A stretch of 64,000 nt of DNA from the NCBI GenBank assembly GCA_016196825.1, contig JACPWY010000015.1:1-64000 (forward strand), given 5' to 3'. The position numbers and the translations under genes are program-made. The DNA comes from Deltaproteobacteria bacterium. GTDB taxonomy: Bacteria; Bdellovibrionota; FAC87; UBA2466. Below the pieces are notes generated by a model, which did not search any database, was not told where the DNA came from, and saw only the letters and a list, made by a program, of their open reading frames with translations. Below, piece by piece: positions 16,381-24,707 of this stretch (position 1 is its first letter; each line of letters opens with the position of its first letter).

Positions 16381-16593
16381 AGTCAGGGGCGAATTGCTCA
16401 AATTGAGTCCGGAGTGGGAACTGCCAAGGTTACATTCAATGTACTGTTAAATGTACTTCGCACCCTTGGCTACGAAATCATGAAGCCCTTTCAAATTCGC
16501 GAAGCCAATGCAAGCGATGTCGATGCGATCAGAGCTGTCCATAGACAATCTGTTAAGGATTCTCATGTTCAGTGCGCACAGGGCTTGACGTGA
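16381..16593 (+). pseudogene. HTH-antitoxin tail fused to GNAT N-terminal fragment
   Basis: One frame joins two partial sequences. SQGRIAQIESGVGTAKVTF, then LLNVLRTLGYE, is the end of an XRE-type HTH. Starting at an internal ATG, MKPFQIREANASDVDAIRAV is the beginning of a GNAT acetyltransferase and stops after about 40 residues. Both are too short to work alone. In intact operons a HTH gene followed by a GNAT gene often forms a toxin-antitoxin or regulator pair, so this may be a decayed one. Confidence 0.5.
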
Positions 16594-16630
16594 ACTCCAA
16601 TCTTCACGGGGGTTTTTACGAAAGCACCAG

Positions 16631-16984
16631 TCAGGCTTTCTTTACAAATTCGGACTTCAAATTCATTGCTCCGATTCCGTCGATCTTACAGGCGATGTCA
16701 TGGCCGTCCACCCCGTCGATGATGCGGATAGATTTTACCTTCGTTCCAACTTTAACCACCGCAGAAGACCCCTTCACTTTCAGATCTTTTATCACTGTAA
16801 TTGCATCACCGTCGCTGAGAACATTGCCGAAGGCGTCTTTCACCTTCCTCTCGAGAGTGTCCCTATCGTCTCCCTGTGTCTTCTCCGCTCCCGGGCTCCA
16901 CTCATGCGAACATTCGAGGCAGTTCCAAAGGCTTGAATCGTCGTAGATGTTCTGCGAACCGCATTTTGGGCATCTTGTTTCCAT
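16631..16984 (-). CDS. yjdM: YjdM/PhnA-type zinc-ribbon protein
   Basis: 117 residues. An N-terminal zinc ribbon (C5-x2-C8 and C22-x2-C25: [18 protein letters not shown]) is followed by the PhnA-type beta-barrel ([55 protein letters not shown]). The length and motif order are standard for YjdM, once linked to alkylphosphonate use, of uncertain function. It looks intact. Its start lies 21 bp from the tRNA-3'-like repeat e. Confidence 0.92.
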   Translation of the reverse strand: METRCPKCGSQNIYDDSSLWNCLECSHEWSPGAEKTQGDDRDTLERKVKDAFGNVLSDGDAITVIKDLKVKGSSAVVKVGTKVKSIRIIDGVDGHDIACKIDGIGAMNLKSEFVKKA

Positions 16985-17004
16985 GACAGAGACTTAAGCA
17001 CCAA

Positions 17005-17033
17005 GTTCGATATTCGTCCACTAAGCCCCGCCA
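17005..17033 (+). repeat. Boundary repeat (site e)
   Basis: TTCGATATTCGTCCACT, then AAGCCCCGCCA. Site f (17798-17826) repeats TTCGATATTCGTCCACT followed by five bases and CCCGCCA. Both lie about 21 bp upstream of a minus-strand start codon. Its CCCGCCA end resembles sites a to c, but the spacing does not fit a tRNA 3' end exactly. From 17034 to 17190 no gene was recognised. Confidence 0.45.
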
Positions 17034-17191
17034 ATTTTTCTTAAACAACTGACCATCTACTTAATCACTCGCTGTCTAGGTATTTCGAAGTCAAAAAGTT
17101 TTCGCATCGCAGACCAAAAGCGAAAAAATGGTTCTGAAGCAGTTGTGCTATAAACATACGCTTCTCGTTGGGAGCGAAATCCGAGAGCCCA

Positions 17192-17390
17192 CTAGGCCCT
17201 CACTTGCTGCTTTCGTACTTTGCTCCAGTACCACCAATTGCATTTTTCTCGTGGCAAGCGCGGGTTCTTTGCCTGTTCAACGGCTGCTCGAAATACATCA
17301 AGACAGCAAGGGTCGTGACGCTTTCCTGTGATTCGACACAGAGAGTTGTACATTTTCTTGGGGTCGCTCTTCCGCAGTGCCGCAAGCGTC
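17192..17390 (-). pseudogene. Cdd1-type helix-hairpin-helix protein, C-terminal fragment
   Basis: LAALRKSDPKKMYNSLCRIT, then GKRHDPCCLDVFRAAVEQA, then the tail CNWWYWS. These are the typical C-terminal two-thirds of the Cdd1 pathogenicity-locus helix-hairpin-helix family. The N-terminal part is missing: the reading frame joins S9 peptidase DNA at about 17390. It would probably not fold as a complete protein. Confidence 0.65.
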
Positions 17391-17777
17391 CGGTGACCAC
17401 GCGACATAGGCGGGCGCCATCGTCGTGAACTTGCCTACTCTCGTCGAACGGTTGGAACCGAGATCGTGGACCCACAACTCTGACGCGTGCTCCGTCTTCT
17501 TAAAAAATGAAAAGACCCCCGCTACCGGAGACCAGACGGGAAGCTCGCAACTAGCGGTCGACGAGCACGCGGAGTGACTCTCCCCCGTCGACAAATGGGT
17601 CGCCCGCACTTCCTTTCGGTCGGAATCGTCTTCGGAATGATTGAAGGTGTAGAGGACCCACTCGCCGTCATTACTAACGACGGGGGGAGACAAACGCGCA
17701 AGCTCATTGACAGCAAACGGCGCAGCATTGACGAGAAAGCACGAAAAAAGCAAACACAGCGGCAGTCTTCGAAGCAT
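17391..17777 (-). pseudogene. S9-type peptidase, N-terminal fragment
   Basis: From ATG 17777 the frame codes a signal peptide (MLRRLPLCLLFSCFLVNAAP) and the start of the beta-propeller seen in S9 dipeptidyl-peptidase-like enzymes (ELARLSPPVVSNDGEWVLYTF, ATHLSTGES, PVWSP, ELWVHDLGS, AYVAWSPD). After WSPD it runs into the Cdd1 fragment, so the rest of the propeller and the catalytic domain are missing. Junction about 17390. Confidence 0.65.
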
Positions 17778-17797
17778 AGTTGAAATCAAAGCAAAAT

Positions 17798-17826
17798 ATT
17801 CGATATTCGTCCACTCTGTCCCGCCA
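17798..17826 (+). repeat. Boundary repeat (site f)
   Basis: TTCGATATTCGTCCACT then CTGTCCCGCCA, a near copy of site e. It lies 21 bp upstream of the S9 fragment start on the minus strand and 31 bp before the SNF2/SWIM scar on the plus strand. Confidence 0.45.
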
Positions 17827-17856
17827 TTCACTTTTATCTATCTGAATTCAAGTCGA

Positions 17857-17958
17857 ATGAGGCTTGCTCCGACAGGAATACCAGTCGAGAACCGAGTTAT
17901 CGAAGAGTCGAGTCTCGCCACAGTTTCCAAGCTTCGCCGCAATTCGAAAAGGGGGTAG
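17857..17958 (+). pseudogene. Scar of a second SNF2-SWIM locus
   Basis: A 33-codon frame assembled from three pieces. RLAPTGIPVENR corresponds to SNF2 motif III (RLALTGTPVENR) of the helicase at 8226. VIEESSLATV matches the SWIM protein exactly. SKLRRNSKR matches the SWIM C-terminus (SKLGRTSKR), followed by a stop. The intervening sequence has been removed twice, in frame. The bases differ from the intact genes at several places, so this is a diverged homologous locus that was mostly deleted and not a recent copy. Confidence 0.75.
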
Positions 17959-18059
17959 GGATAGCATGAGAGCTTTTTCGTGAAGAAGCGTCGGTCCTGC
18001 GCTACGGCTAGGGTGGACATGGCCCGAGACTAATCCTAGGCTCCCCTGCTGAAAAGGTG

Positions 18060-21000
18060 TCACGACCCCAAATCAATAGCGGTGAGAGAATCCCCCATCT
18101 CTGCGGAGTTATCCCCCAGGTTGGTGGTGTTGCCTTTGCCGAGTTGACCAGATGAGTTTGAGCCCCAGCACTTTACGGTGGAATTATCTAGGAGCGCACA
18201 GGCGTGGGAGGAACCCGTCGTGATCTTCGTGGCTGTTCTTCCTGTGCCGAGCGAAAAGGCGGTGAGACTATCGCCCATCTGGCCCGCAGCGCCGCCGAGA
18301 TTGGTTGTATTTCCCTGGCCGAGCTGACCATATGAGTTCGAACCCCAGCATTTGACCGTGCCGTTATCCAAAAGCGCGCAGCTATAGGAACTCCCGGCGC
18401 TCATTTGGGTGGCTGTCCTTCCCGTGCCTAGATCAATCGCCGTGAGATTTTCTCCCATTTCCCCTGAATTGTCTCCGAGGTGGGTGGTGTTTCCCTGTCC
18501 CAATTCACCATATGCATTTCGACCGAAACATTTTGCCGTTGCATTATCGAGAGTCGCGCAGGTGTGGTATTGACCTGAGGATATTTGAGTGGCTGTTCTT
18601 CCTGTTCCGAAATCAATTGCTGACAGGTAATCTCCCAGTTCATTGGATTCGTCCCCGACGTGGCTTGTGTGTCCCTGGCCCGCGCCGCCGAAAGAATTAT
18701 ACCCCCAGCACTTTGTAGTCGAATTATCGAGGATCGCACAGGTGGCAAAAAAGTTGGCGAAGATTTGAGTCGCCGTCCGGCCTGTGCCGAGGTTGACTGT
18801 CGGGAGGCTGTCTCCCATTTCGCCCGTCGCATCACCTAGAACCGAGGTGTTTCCCTGTCCCAATTCACCATTGCCGCTATACCCCCAACATTTGATTGTC
18901 GCATTGTCGAGGAGCGCACAGGAATGGTAATAACCGGCGGCAATTTGCGTAGGCGTTCGTCCAGTTCCCAGATCGATTGCCGCTAGGGAGCTCATTTCGC
19001 CGGAGTTGTCACCGAGGTTGGCTGTGCTTCCCTGACCGAGTTGCCCACTTGAATTTCCGCCCCAACATTTGACGGTAGAGTCATCCAGAAGTGCACAGGT
19101 GTGTGAACCGCCGAGAGCGATTTGAACAGCCTTTCGGCTGCCCAAGGTAGTCGCAGTCATGCTCGATCCCATTTCGCCGGAACTATCGCCGATGTCGTTC
19201 GAATGTCCCAAGCCCAATTGTCCGCTGGAGTTACTGCCCCAACATTTCATCTCTCCCGTCGGCATGCGAGCGCAGTTATGATAGGCGCCGGAAGCAATTT
19301 TTGTGGTGGCGTCAATCTTGATCGCTTTGTTGTTACCAAGGGACCCGGAGGCGGCTGGAGCAGCGAGCGTTCGCGTGGCGTCGTTTCCCGCGGTGTCTTG
19401 GATTGAGGTTCCGGCGGAGAGGCTTGTTGTCGCGACGTAATCCAAATCGGAAGAGGAGTCACCGCTCTCGATTGTGTAGGTGAAGGTGAGCTCGGTCGTG
19501 GTCGAGCCACTCGCATAGGAGGCCGTGCGATCCGTGGTGCCCGTCTCAAGAGTGAGCGTGGGTGTCCCGGTCACCGTCACTGCTTCTGAAAAGGTCACTT
19601 GAATGGAGACTGAGGAGCCAAAGAAGTAGATGCCATTGCTCGTACTCGATGTGACGTTGGTTACGGTCGGAGCGGTGTTGTCGATCACGATCGCTTTATT
19701 GGCGCCCAGTGATCCCGAGGCACCGGGCGTGGCGAGCGTGAGCGTGGCGTCGTTTCCGGCGGCGTCTTTGATCGAGGTGCCCGCGGTGAGAGGGCTCGTG
19801 GCGATGTAGTCGAGGTCGCTCGAAGCATCGGCTGCTTGTACGGTGTATGTGAAAGTCAGTTCGCTCGTTCCGGTGCCGCTCGTGTAACTAGCCGCGCGGT
19901 CGGTGGCTCCTGTTTCCACGGTCAGGGTGGGAGCGCCGAGGACGTTGATGACTTCGCTGAACGTCACTTGGATCGAAATGGTGTCAGCGGCGTTGTACGA
20001 GCCGTTACTTGTGCTCGACGTGACGTTGGTCACGGTCGGTGACGTCGTGTCGATGATGATGGCTTTATTGGCGCCGAGGGATCCGGCGGCGCCTGGCGTA
20101 ACCAGAGTGAGGTTGGCATCCGTGCCGTAGGCATTCTTGATACTGGTCCCGGCGGAGAGGGACGTGGTGCCCACAAAATCTAAATCGCTTGAGGTGTCCC
20201 CACTCTGAACGGCGTATGTGAAGGAAAGAGAGGTTGTTCCGCTGCCACTCGAATAGGTGGCAGTGCGATCGGTTGTGCCCGTTTCAAGTGTCAGAGCGGG
20301 GCTGCCCACTACCGTGACCGCTTGGCTGAAGGTGATCTGAATCGAAACGCTATCGCCCGCTCTAAAAGAGGCATTTGAGGTGCTGGAAGTGACATTCGTC
20401 ACGGTCGGAATCGTTGTATAAACGACGAGAGCTTTGTTCGCGCCGAGGGAGCCGCTCGCTCCCGGAGTGGGAAGAGTGAGTGTGGCGTTGTTGCCAGCAG
20501 CATCGATGAGACTAGTGCCCGCCGAAAGAGAGCTCGTGCTGACGTAATCGAGATCGCTTGAGGTGTCTCCGCTTTGAATGGCATAGGTGAAAGTCAGTTC
20601 GGTCGTTCCGGTTCCACTGGCATAACTGGCAGTGCGATCGGTGGTTCCGGTTTCGAGTGTGAGGGTGGGAGTTCCGGTCACCGTGACTGGCTCACTCATC
20701 GTAACTTGAATGGAAAGGGTTCCTGTGGCGTACGTACCATCGGTGGAACTGGACGAGACGTTCGTCACTGTTGGAGCGGTCGTGTCGATTACGAGTGCTT
20801 TGTTCGCGCCGAGCGATCCGGTGCTGCCAGGAGCGGGAAGCGTGGGGGTGAGAGAGTTGCCCGTGAGATTGGTCAGAGTGCCGGTGCCCGCGCTGAGACT
20901 GGAGGTGTCCACATAATCCAGATCAGGGGATGTATCTCCCTCTTGCACTGTATAAGTGAAGGTTAGCTCAGTGGTGCCTGTGCCGCTCGAGTACGACGCT

Positions 21001-21218
21001 GTTTGATCCGTGGAACCCGTTTCCAGAGTGAGGGTGGGCACACCGGTCACGGTTATGGGTGAAGCGAAGGTCACTTGGATAGAGACCGTTGCTCCAGCTC
21101 TCAATATGCCGTCAGAGGTTGAGGAGGTGACGCCGGTGGCTGCGCCGCTCAAGGAAGAGGAATCACTGCAGCCTATGGCAACGAAAATTCCGACCAATCC
21201 GAGGAGTAAATGACGCAT
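18060..21218 (-). CDS. Lipoprotein with Ig-like repeats and RCC1 repeats
   Basis: 1052 residues. A lipoprotein signal ([17 protein letters not shown]) is followed by five near-identical repeats of about 120 residues ([11 protein letters not shown]...[13 protein letters not shown]...[14 protein letters not shown]...GSLGANKA), resembling bacterial Ig-like/adhesin domains. From about residue 640 there are seven RCC1-type repeats (CALLDN.TVKCWG.NS.GQLG), predicted to form a beta-propeller. It is probably surface-exposed and used for contact or adhesion. The DNA repeats are highly similar, so the array is prone to recombination and assembly error. It stands alone and diverges from the SRPBCC gene. 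Confidence 0.85.
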   Translation of the reverse strand: MRHLLLGLVGIFVAIGCSDSSSLSGAATGVTSSTSDGILRAGATVSIQVTFASPITVTGVPTLTLETGSTDQTASYSSGTGTTELTFTYTVQEGDTSPDLDYVDTSSLSAGTGTLTNLTGNSLTPTLPAPGSTGSLGANKALVIDTTAPTVTNVSSSSTDGTYATGTLSIQVTMSEPVTVTGTPTLTLETGTTDRTASYASGTGTTELTFTYAIQSGDTSSDLDYVSTSSLSAGTSLIDAAGNNATLTLPTPGASGSLGANKALVVYTTIPTVTNVTSSTSNASFRAGDSVSIQITFSQAVTVVGSPALTLETGTTDRTATYSSGSGTTSLSFTYAVQSGDTSSDLDFVGTTSLSAGTSIKNAYGTDANLTLVTPGAAGSLGANKAIIIDTTSPTVTNVTSSTSNGSYNAADTISIQVTFSEVINVLGAPTLTVETGATDRAASYTSGTGTSELTFTYTVQAADASSDLDYIATSPLTAGTSIKDAAGNDATLTLATPGASGSLGANKAIVIDNTAPTVTNVTSSTSNGIYFFGSSVSIQVTFSEAVTVTGTPTLTLETGTTDRTASYASGSTTTELTFTYTIESGDSSSDLDYVATTSLSAGTSIQDTAGNDATRTLAAPAASGSLGNNKAIKIDATTKIASGAYHNCARMPTGEMKCWGSNSSGQLGLGHSNDIGDSSGEMGSSMTATTLGSRKAVQIALGGSHTCALLDDSTVKCWGGNSSGQLGQGSTANLGDNSGEMSSLAAIDLGTGRTPTQIAAGYYHSCALLDNATIKCWGYSGNGELGQGNTSVLGDATGEMGDSLPTVNLGTGRTATQIFANFFATCAILDNSTTKCWGYNSFGGAGQGHTSHVGDESNELGDYLSAIDFGTGRTATQISSGQYHTCATLDNATAKCFGRNAYGELGQGNTTHLGDNSGEMGENLTAIDLGTGRTATQMSAGSSYSCALLDNGTVKCWGSNSYGQLGQGNTTNLGGAAGQMGDSLTAFSLGTGRTATKITTGSSHACALLDNSTVKCWGSNSSGQLGKGNTTNLGDNSAEMGDSLTAIDLGS

Positions 21219-21344
21219 TGTTCACCGTTTGTGAGTGTGATTTCCGGGACAGTTGATTTTACTCTAAGAATCACAGGTTCTCCGAAGAAACTGCGTGAGG
21301 TGTCTATTTTGCGTGGGAACCGGGGGCTTGGTAATCTATTTCGC

Positions 21345-21824
21345 ATGTCACTCCCTAACATTGATCCCAAATTGGACTTGGTTTTTGAGCGCGCCACGGA
21401 GTTGTCGGGGGTGCAAATGTGGGACGCGTGGACGAATCCTTTGACGCTGCCGAAGTGGTTTTGTCCGCGGCCCTGGTGGGTGACCGCTTGCCGAATTGAT
21501 CTGCGGGCAGGCGGTGAGTTTTTCACGGTGATGGAAGGGCCTGGCGAGGAGCGGATGGAGAACCATGGGTGTTACCTCGAGGTGGTGATGGGGCGGCGAC
21601 TGGTTTGGACCAATATGATGAGCGCGGGTTTTCGGCCGAGGGTGGATCAGGGGATGGGGTTTCCCTTTGTGGCGAGGATTACGTTCGCGCCCGAGGATGG
21701 GAAGACGATCTATCGAGCGGTGGTGTCGCACGCCGATGAGGCAGGCGGCAAACAGCACGAGGCGATGGGTTTTCAGGAGGGCTGGGGGCTGGCGCTTCAG
21801 CAGCTCGAGGAGTTGGTGGGCTAG
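21345..21824 (+). CDS. SRPBCC/AHSA1-family protein
   Basis: 159 residues from ATG 21345. The frame is open further upstream, but the family fold starts with DLVFERATELSGVQMWDAWTNPLTLPKWFCPRPW. GGEFFTVMEGPGEE, then RLVWTNMM and VARITFAPEDG, then ending QEGWGLALQQLEEL, are typical of the START/AHSA1 lipid-binding-like fold. The ligand is unknown. The stop overlaps the GTG start of the GNAT gene by one base, so the two are coupled. Confidence 0.85.
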   Translation: MSLPNIDPKLDLVFERATELSGVQMWDAWTNPLTLPKWFCPRPWWVTACRIDLRAGGEFFTVMEGPGEERMENHGCYLEVVMGRRLVWTNMMSAGFRPRVDQGMGFPFVARITFAPEDGKTIYRAVVSHADEAGGKQHEAMGFQEGWGLALQQLEELVG

Positions 21825-22381
21825 TGGCGAAGGCAACGCCCTTCGCGGAGACTGCGCGGCTGTTGCTACTGAGGCCGACGCCCGAGATTCGCGACACTCT
21901 TTTTCGGTGGCTCAAAGACCCCGAGCTCACTCGGTATGTCGGTGGTGTTCGGGACGACGATAAGATTGTGAGAACGGTTGAGTTTGTTTTGCAGAGTTGG
22001 GAGACGGTGGGGTTTGGGAAGTGCATTCTCATCGATAAACTGAGCGCCCAAGTTGTTGGGATGGCGGGCGTGACACCGCTTGAATTTGAAAAGACGCGCG
22101 TGAATGATCTGGGCTACCTGGTGGATGCGCCGTATGCCGGGAAGGGGTATGCTACCGAGGCGTGCCTGGAGGTTCTCAAGCAGGCGTTTGAGCGACACAA
22201 ACTGGAAAGAGTCACGGCCTGGCCGGATGCTCGCAACGCCGCCTCGATTCGGATCGCGCAAAAGCTGGGACTTCAGTTTGTGAGGGAACTGAACCTCACC
22301 TATCTCGGAATGAAATTCGAGGGGCAGCACCTTTATGAGGTAACTCGGGCCCAGTGGCTCGCCAAAACGGCGAGGGATTAA
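21824..22381 (+). CDS. GNAT acetyltransferase (RimJ/RimL type)
   Basis: 185 residues from GTG overlapping the previous stop (TAGTG). The sequence starts ETARLLLLRPTPEIRDTLFRWLKDPELTRYVGG and includes GYLVDAPYAGKGYATEACLEVLKQAF (acetyl-CoA loop) and NAASIRIAQKLGLQFVREL, the standard GNAT order. It probably acetylates an N-terminal or small-molecule amine; the substrate is not evident. The region 22382-22587 is GC-rich with short hairpins and no gene. Confidence 0.88.
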   Translation: MAKATPFAETARLLLLRPTPEIRDTLFRWLKDPELTRYVGGVRDDDKIVRTVEFVLQSWETVGFGKCILIDKLSAQVVGMAGVTPLEFEKTRVNDLGYLVDAPYAGKGYATEACLEVLKQAFERHKLERVTAWPDARNAASIRIAQKLGLQFVRELNLTYLGMKFEGQHLYEVTRAQWLAKTARD

Positions 22382-22587
22382 GCGAAGGCGTAGAGTGGGT
22401 CGACGTGGGCGGGGTGCCAACACCCCCGGCGCCAGATGCCAAAGGCGCCGGCGCCATTCGGCTACGCTGATGCGGGTGAATCGGCGCGTCGCTAGCATAA
22501 CCACTCCCTTCCTTTTCCGGTTGCAGGACATATGCCAACGTTTGAGAATCTGGTTTACGTTTTGCACGATTTTGGAAAGGGACGGCT

Positions 22588-23301
22588 ATGAAGAAACTGC
22601 TCACCATGCTCTGTGTGTCGCTCAGTGCTTGGGCCGCAGGCCCCAGTGGCGATGATCTCGTCAAGAGGGCGGACGAGGCGCGGTTCCCGTCGGGCGCGGT
22701 TTCGTTTTCAGTCAAGGTCACAGACAAGACGGAGTCTTCCGAGAAGGAGACGCTCTATCGTGTTGACACGAAGGACGGTGATCTTTCGCTTGTCACGACT
22801 CAGGCGCCGCCGCGGCTCAAGGGGCGCAAGCTTCTGATGCGGGAGAATGATCTTTGGCTTTATTTGCCATCTATTGAGCGCCCCACCCGAGTGAGTGCGC
22901 AGCAGAGGCTCACGGGAGAGGTGGCAAACGGAGACATCGCCCACACGGCGTTTGCGCGGGATTATTCGGCTGAGGTAAAAGGGATTTCGGTCATCGATAA
23001 GGAGCTGTGCTTTGAACTTCTCCTCACGGCCCGTAACAAGGGCGTGACCTATCATTCAATCCGGTATTGGATTCAGAAGCGCAACAACTACCCGGTGAAG
23101 GCGGAGTTTTACGCGCTTTCGGGGAAGGCACTCAAAACGGGCGTCTATTCCCATTTTCAGCCGGTGCTTGGGCGCCCTCGGATGACTCAGCTCGTGATCA
23201 CCGATGCGCTGAAGCCCACACATCAGTCGATACTTCTTTACTCCGATTTCAAAACGGAATCATTCGACGACCGCCATTTCAGTAAGGATCGGTTGGGCTA
23301 G
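22588..23301 (+). CDS. LolA-like outer membrane lipoprotein-sorting protein
   Basis: 237 residues with signal peptide MKKLLTMLCVSLSAWAAG and a LolA/LppX-like beta-sheet fold (ETLYRVDTKDG, PRLKGRKLLMRENDLWLYLPSIERPTRVSAQQRLTGEVANGDIAHTAF, RYWIQKRNNYPVKAEFY). Proteins of this family usually accompany a MacB/LolCDE-type ABC transporter and an outer membrane protein. Here the OMP gene begins 3 bp downstream, and the ABC genes converge from the other side. It probably carries a lipid or lipoprotein across the periplasm. Confidence 0.88.
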   Translation: MKKLLTMLCVSLSAWAAGPSGDDLVKRADEARFPSGAVSFSVKVTDKTESSEKETLYRVDTKDGDLSLVTTQAPPRLKGRKLLMRENDLWLYLPSIERPTRVSAQQRLTGEVANGDIAHTAFARDYSAEVKGISVIDKELCFELLLTARNKGVTYHSIRYWIQKRNNYPVKAEFYALSGKALKTGVYSHFQPVLGRPRMTQLVITDALKPTHQSILLYSDFKTESFDDRHFSKDRLG

Positions 23302-23304
23302 CGC

Positions 23305-24531
23305 GTGCGATTGGCAACGGCATTACTATTTGCAACATTGTCAGGAGGGCTTCTCGCGGCGGAGTCGCACTCGCATTTCGACGCTCGTATCGGATACCAC
23401 CTCGTGGACCCCTATGATCTCTCGACGCATCGGTATCTTCTTGAGCTTTCGGAAAAGTGGGAACCGATCTCTGGTTGGACGCTGTGGGCGGGGGCTCGAG
23501 GGATGGTGGCGGGGGTTGCGCAGGAGCAGACACAGGAGGTGTGGCTCAGGGATACGTTTCTGCAATACCGCAACGATTGGCTGACGGTCCGGGCGGGAAA
23601 CCAAAGGGTGGTCTGGGGTGAGGTATTTGGCTTTTATTACGCCGATATTGTCAATCCGAAGGACATGCGCGAACTGGGTTTAGGTGATCTGTCGCTGAAT
23701 CGCCTGTCTGTTCCGATGATCGACGTGGTTGTGAGTTTTTCCGCGGCGGCTCTGGAATTTCTCGCGATCCCTCGCCCGGTTTTCAGTAAAATGCCGTCGG
23801 TGGTTGGCGACTTCGCTTTTCCATTTCACGATGTGGTTTCCAGCGGCTCGGTCAGTTTCGGCGAGGATTCGGGGAAGGACCTTTCGCTCTCAAATGCGGA
23901 ATTTGGTTTACGGGGATCGAAACAGTGGAGTGGCACCGACCTTTCTCTTTTCTATTTCTACTATTGGGACCGCATACCGACTTTTACCGCGTTTGTCGTC
24001 ACGCCTTCGCCGCTTTCGGTAAGCCTGACGCCTTTCCATGCGCGGCTCTCGACGGTGGGGCTCACGGCCTCGCACGATTTTTCTCCGTTTGTCCTGCGTC
24101 TGGAAGGCCTGTACACGGCGGGGCGAAATTTCAATGTCGTGACCAGAACCGCGCTCACTACGTTCACGAGTGATGAGGCGGTGGGGGTGGTGGAGTGTGA
24201 TTACGAAGGGATCGAGAAGACCAGTATTGGTCTTCAGTACGCTCTTCATCACATTCCACAAAAGGTTGAGGGCGCCCTGATTCCGCAGGGGGAGAGTCTT
24301 CTGAGTTTTCACGTGAAGGCCCCCGCGTGGAATGACAGTGACGTTGAGCTCATCACATCATCTTCGCTCAATGATGGTGGACAGTATGCTTCAATTAACT
24401 GGACTTTACCGGTGTCGGGCCAGATGGAGCTTTCCCTTCACGCGGACTATTTCTTCGGTACGCAGGCGAGCCAGCTCGGCCGTTACCACCACGCCAGTCG
24501 ATCCTATGCGCTCCTCAAGGTGTTTTTTTAG
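23305..24531 (+). CDS. Outer membrane beta-barrel protein, DUF1302-like
   Basis: 408 residues from GTG with signal peptide (MRLATALLFATLSGGLLAAE). Repeated amphipathic strands and the block VRAGNQRVVWGEVFGFYYADIVNPKD resemble DUF1302-type outer membrane barrels; the final residue is Phe, as in most such barrels (RSYALLKVFF). Three bases separate it from the LolA-like gene, so they form an operon. Its stop codon lies in the first bases of the structured repeat at 24529. It is probably the outer membrane component of the neighbouring export system. Confidence 0.85.
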   Translation: MRLATALLFATLSGGLLAAESHSHFDARIGYHLVDPYDLSTHRYLLELSEKWEPISGWTLWAGARGMVAGVAQEQTQEVWLRDTFLQYRNDWLTVRAGNQRVVWGEVFGFYYADIVNPKDMRELGLGDLSLNRLSVPMIDVVVSFSAAALEFLAIPRPVFSKMPSVVGDFAFPFHDVVSSGSVSFGEDSGKDLSLSNAEFGLRGSKQWSGTDLSLFYFYYWDRIPTFTAFVVTPSPLSVSLTPFHARLSTVGLTASHDFSPFVLRLEGLYTAGRNFNVVTRTALTTFTSDEAVGVVECDYEGIEKTSIGLQYALHHIPQKVEGALIPQGESLLSFHVKAPAWNDSDVELITSSSLNDGGQYASINWTLPVSGQMELSLHADYFFGTQASQLGRYHHASRSYALLKVFF

Positions 24532-24707
24532 AACGTATCTCATAAATAGTTTCGTCGCGAGGCTGAGGCAAAAAACCCAGGATCGAGGACGCACAAGCGA
24601 GGCCGCGGAGGCGTGCCCTCTGGGCACGTCGAGCAGCCGAGCGCGGAGGACGAAGAGCCTGGGCTTTTTGACCAGCCGAGTAGAAACTATTTATGAGATA
24701 CGTTCTA
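24529..24707 (+). ncRNA. Structured repeat element, copy 1 (covarying nested stems)
   Basis: An about 180-bp element. Outer arms of 24 bp (24530-24553 and 24683-24706) are exact reverse complements. An inner stem pairs 24561-24581 with 24658-24677. The core has two blocks: CGAGGACGCACAAG...GGAGGCGTG (24584-24615) and GAGCGCGGAGGACGAAG (24639-24655), with a small hairpin CGTGCCC-TCT-GGGCACG between. The core blocks recur at 43332-43539, where all stems have other sequences but still pair. The two convergent genes both stop with TAG inside the outer arms. A structured RNA or terminator-associated repeat is inferred; no known family is claimed. Confidence 0.7.

Noticed and set aside
2385..17826. 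Integron-type cassette array with attC sites
   Set aside because: Small modules with TA genes separated by repeats suggested a superintegron, but the repeats lack the RYYYAAC/GTTRRRY ends and the palindromic form of attC sites, cassettes lie on both strands, and no IntI integrase is present.
18060..21218. Additional genes in other frames of the RCC1/Ig lipoprotein
   Set aside because: Several long open frames arise on both strands because of the repeated codons; none resembles a known protein and none has a convincing RBS.
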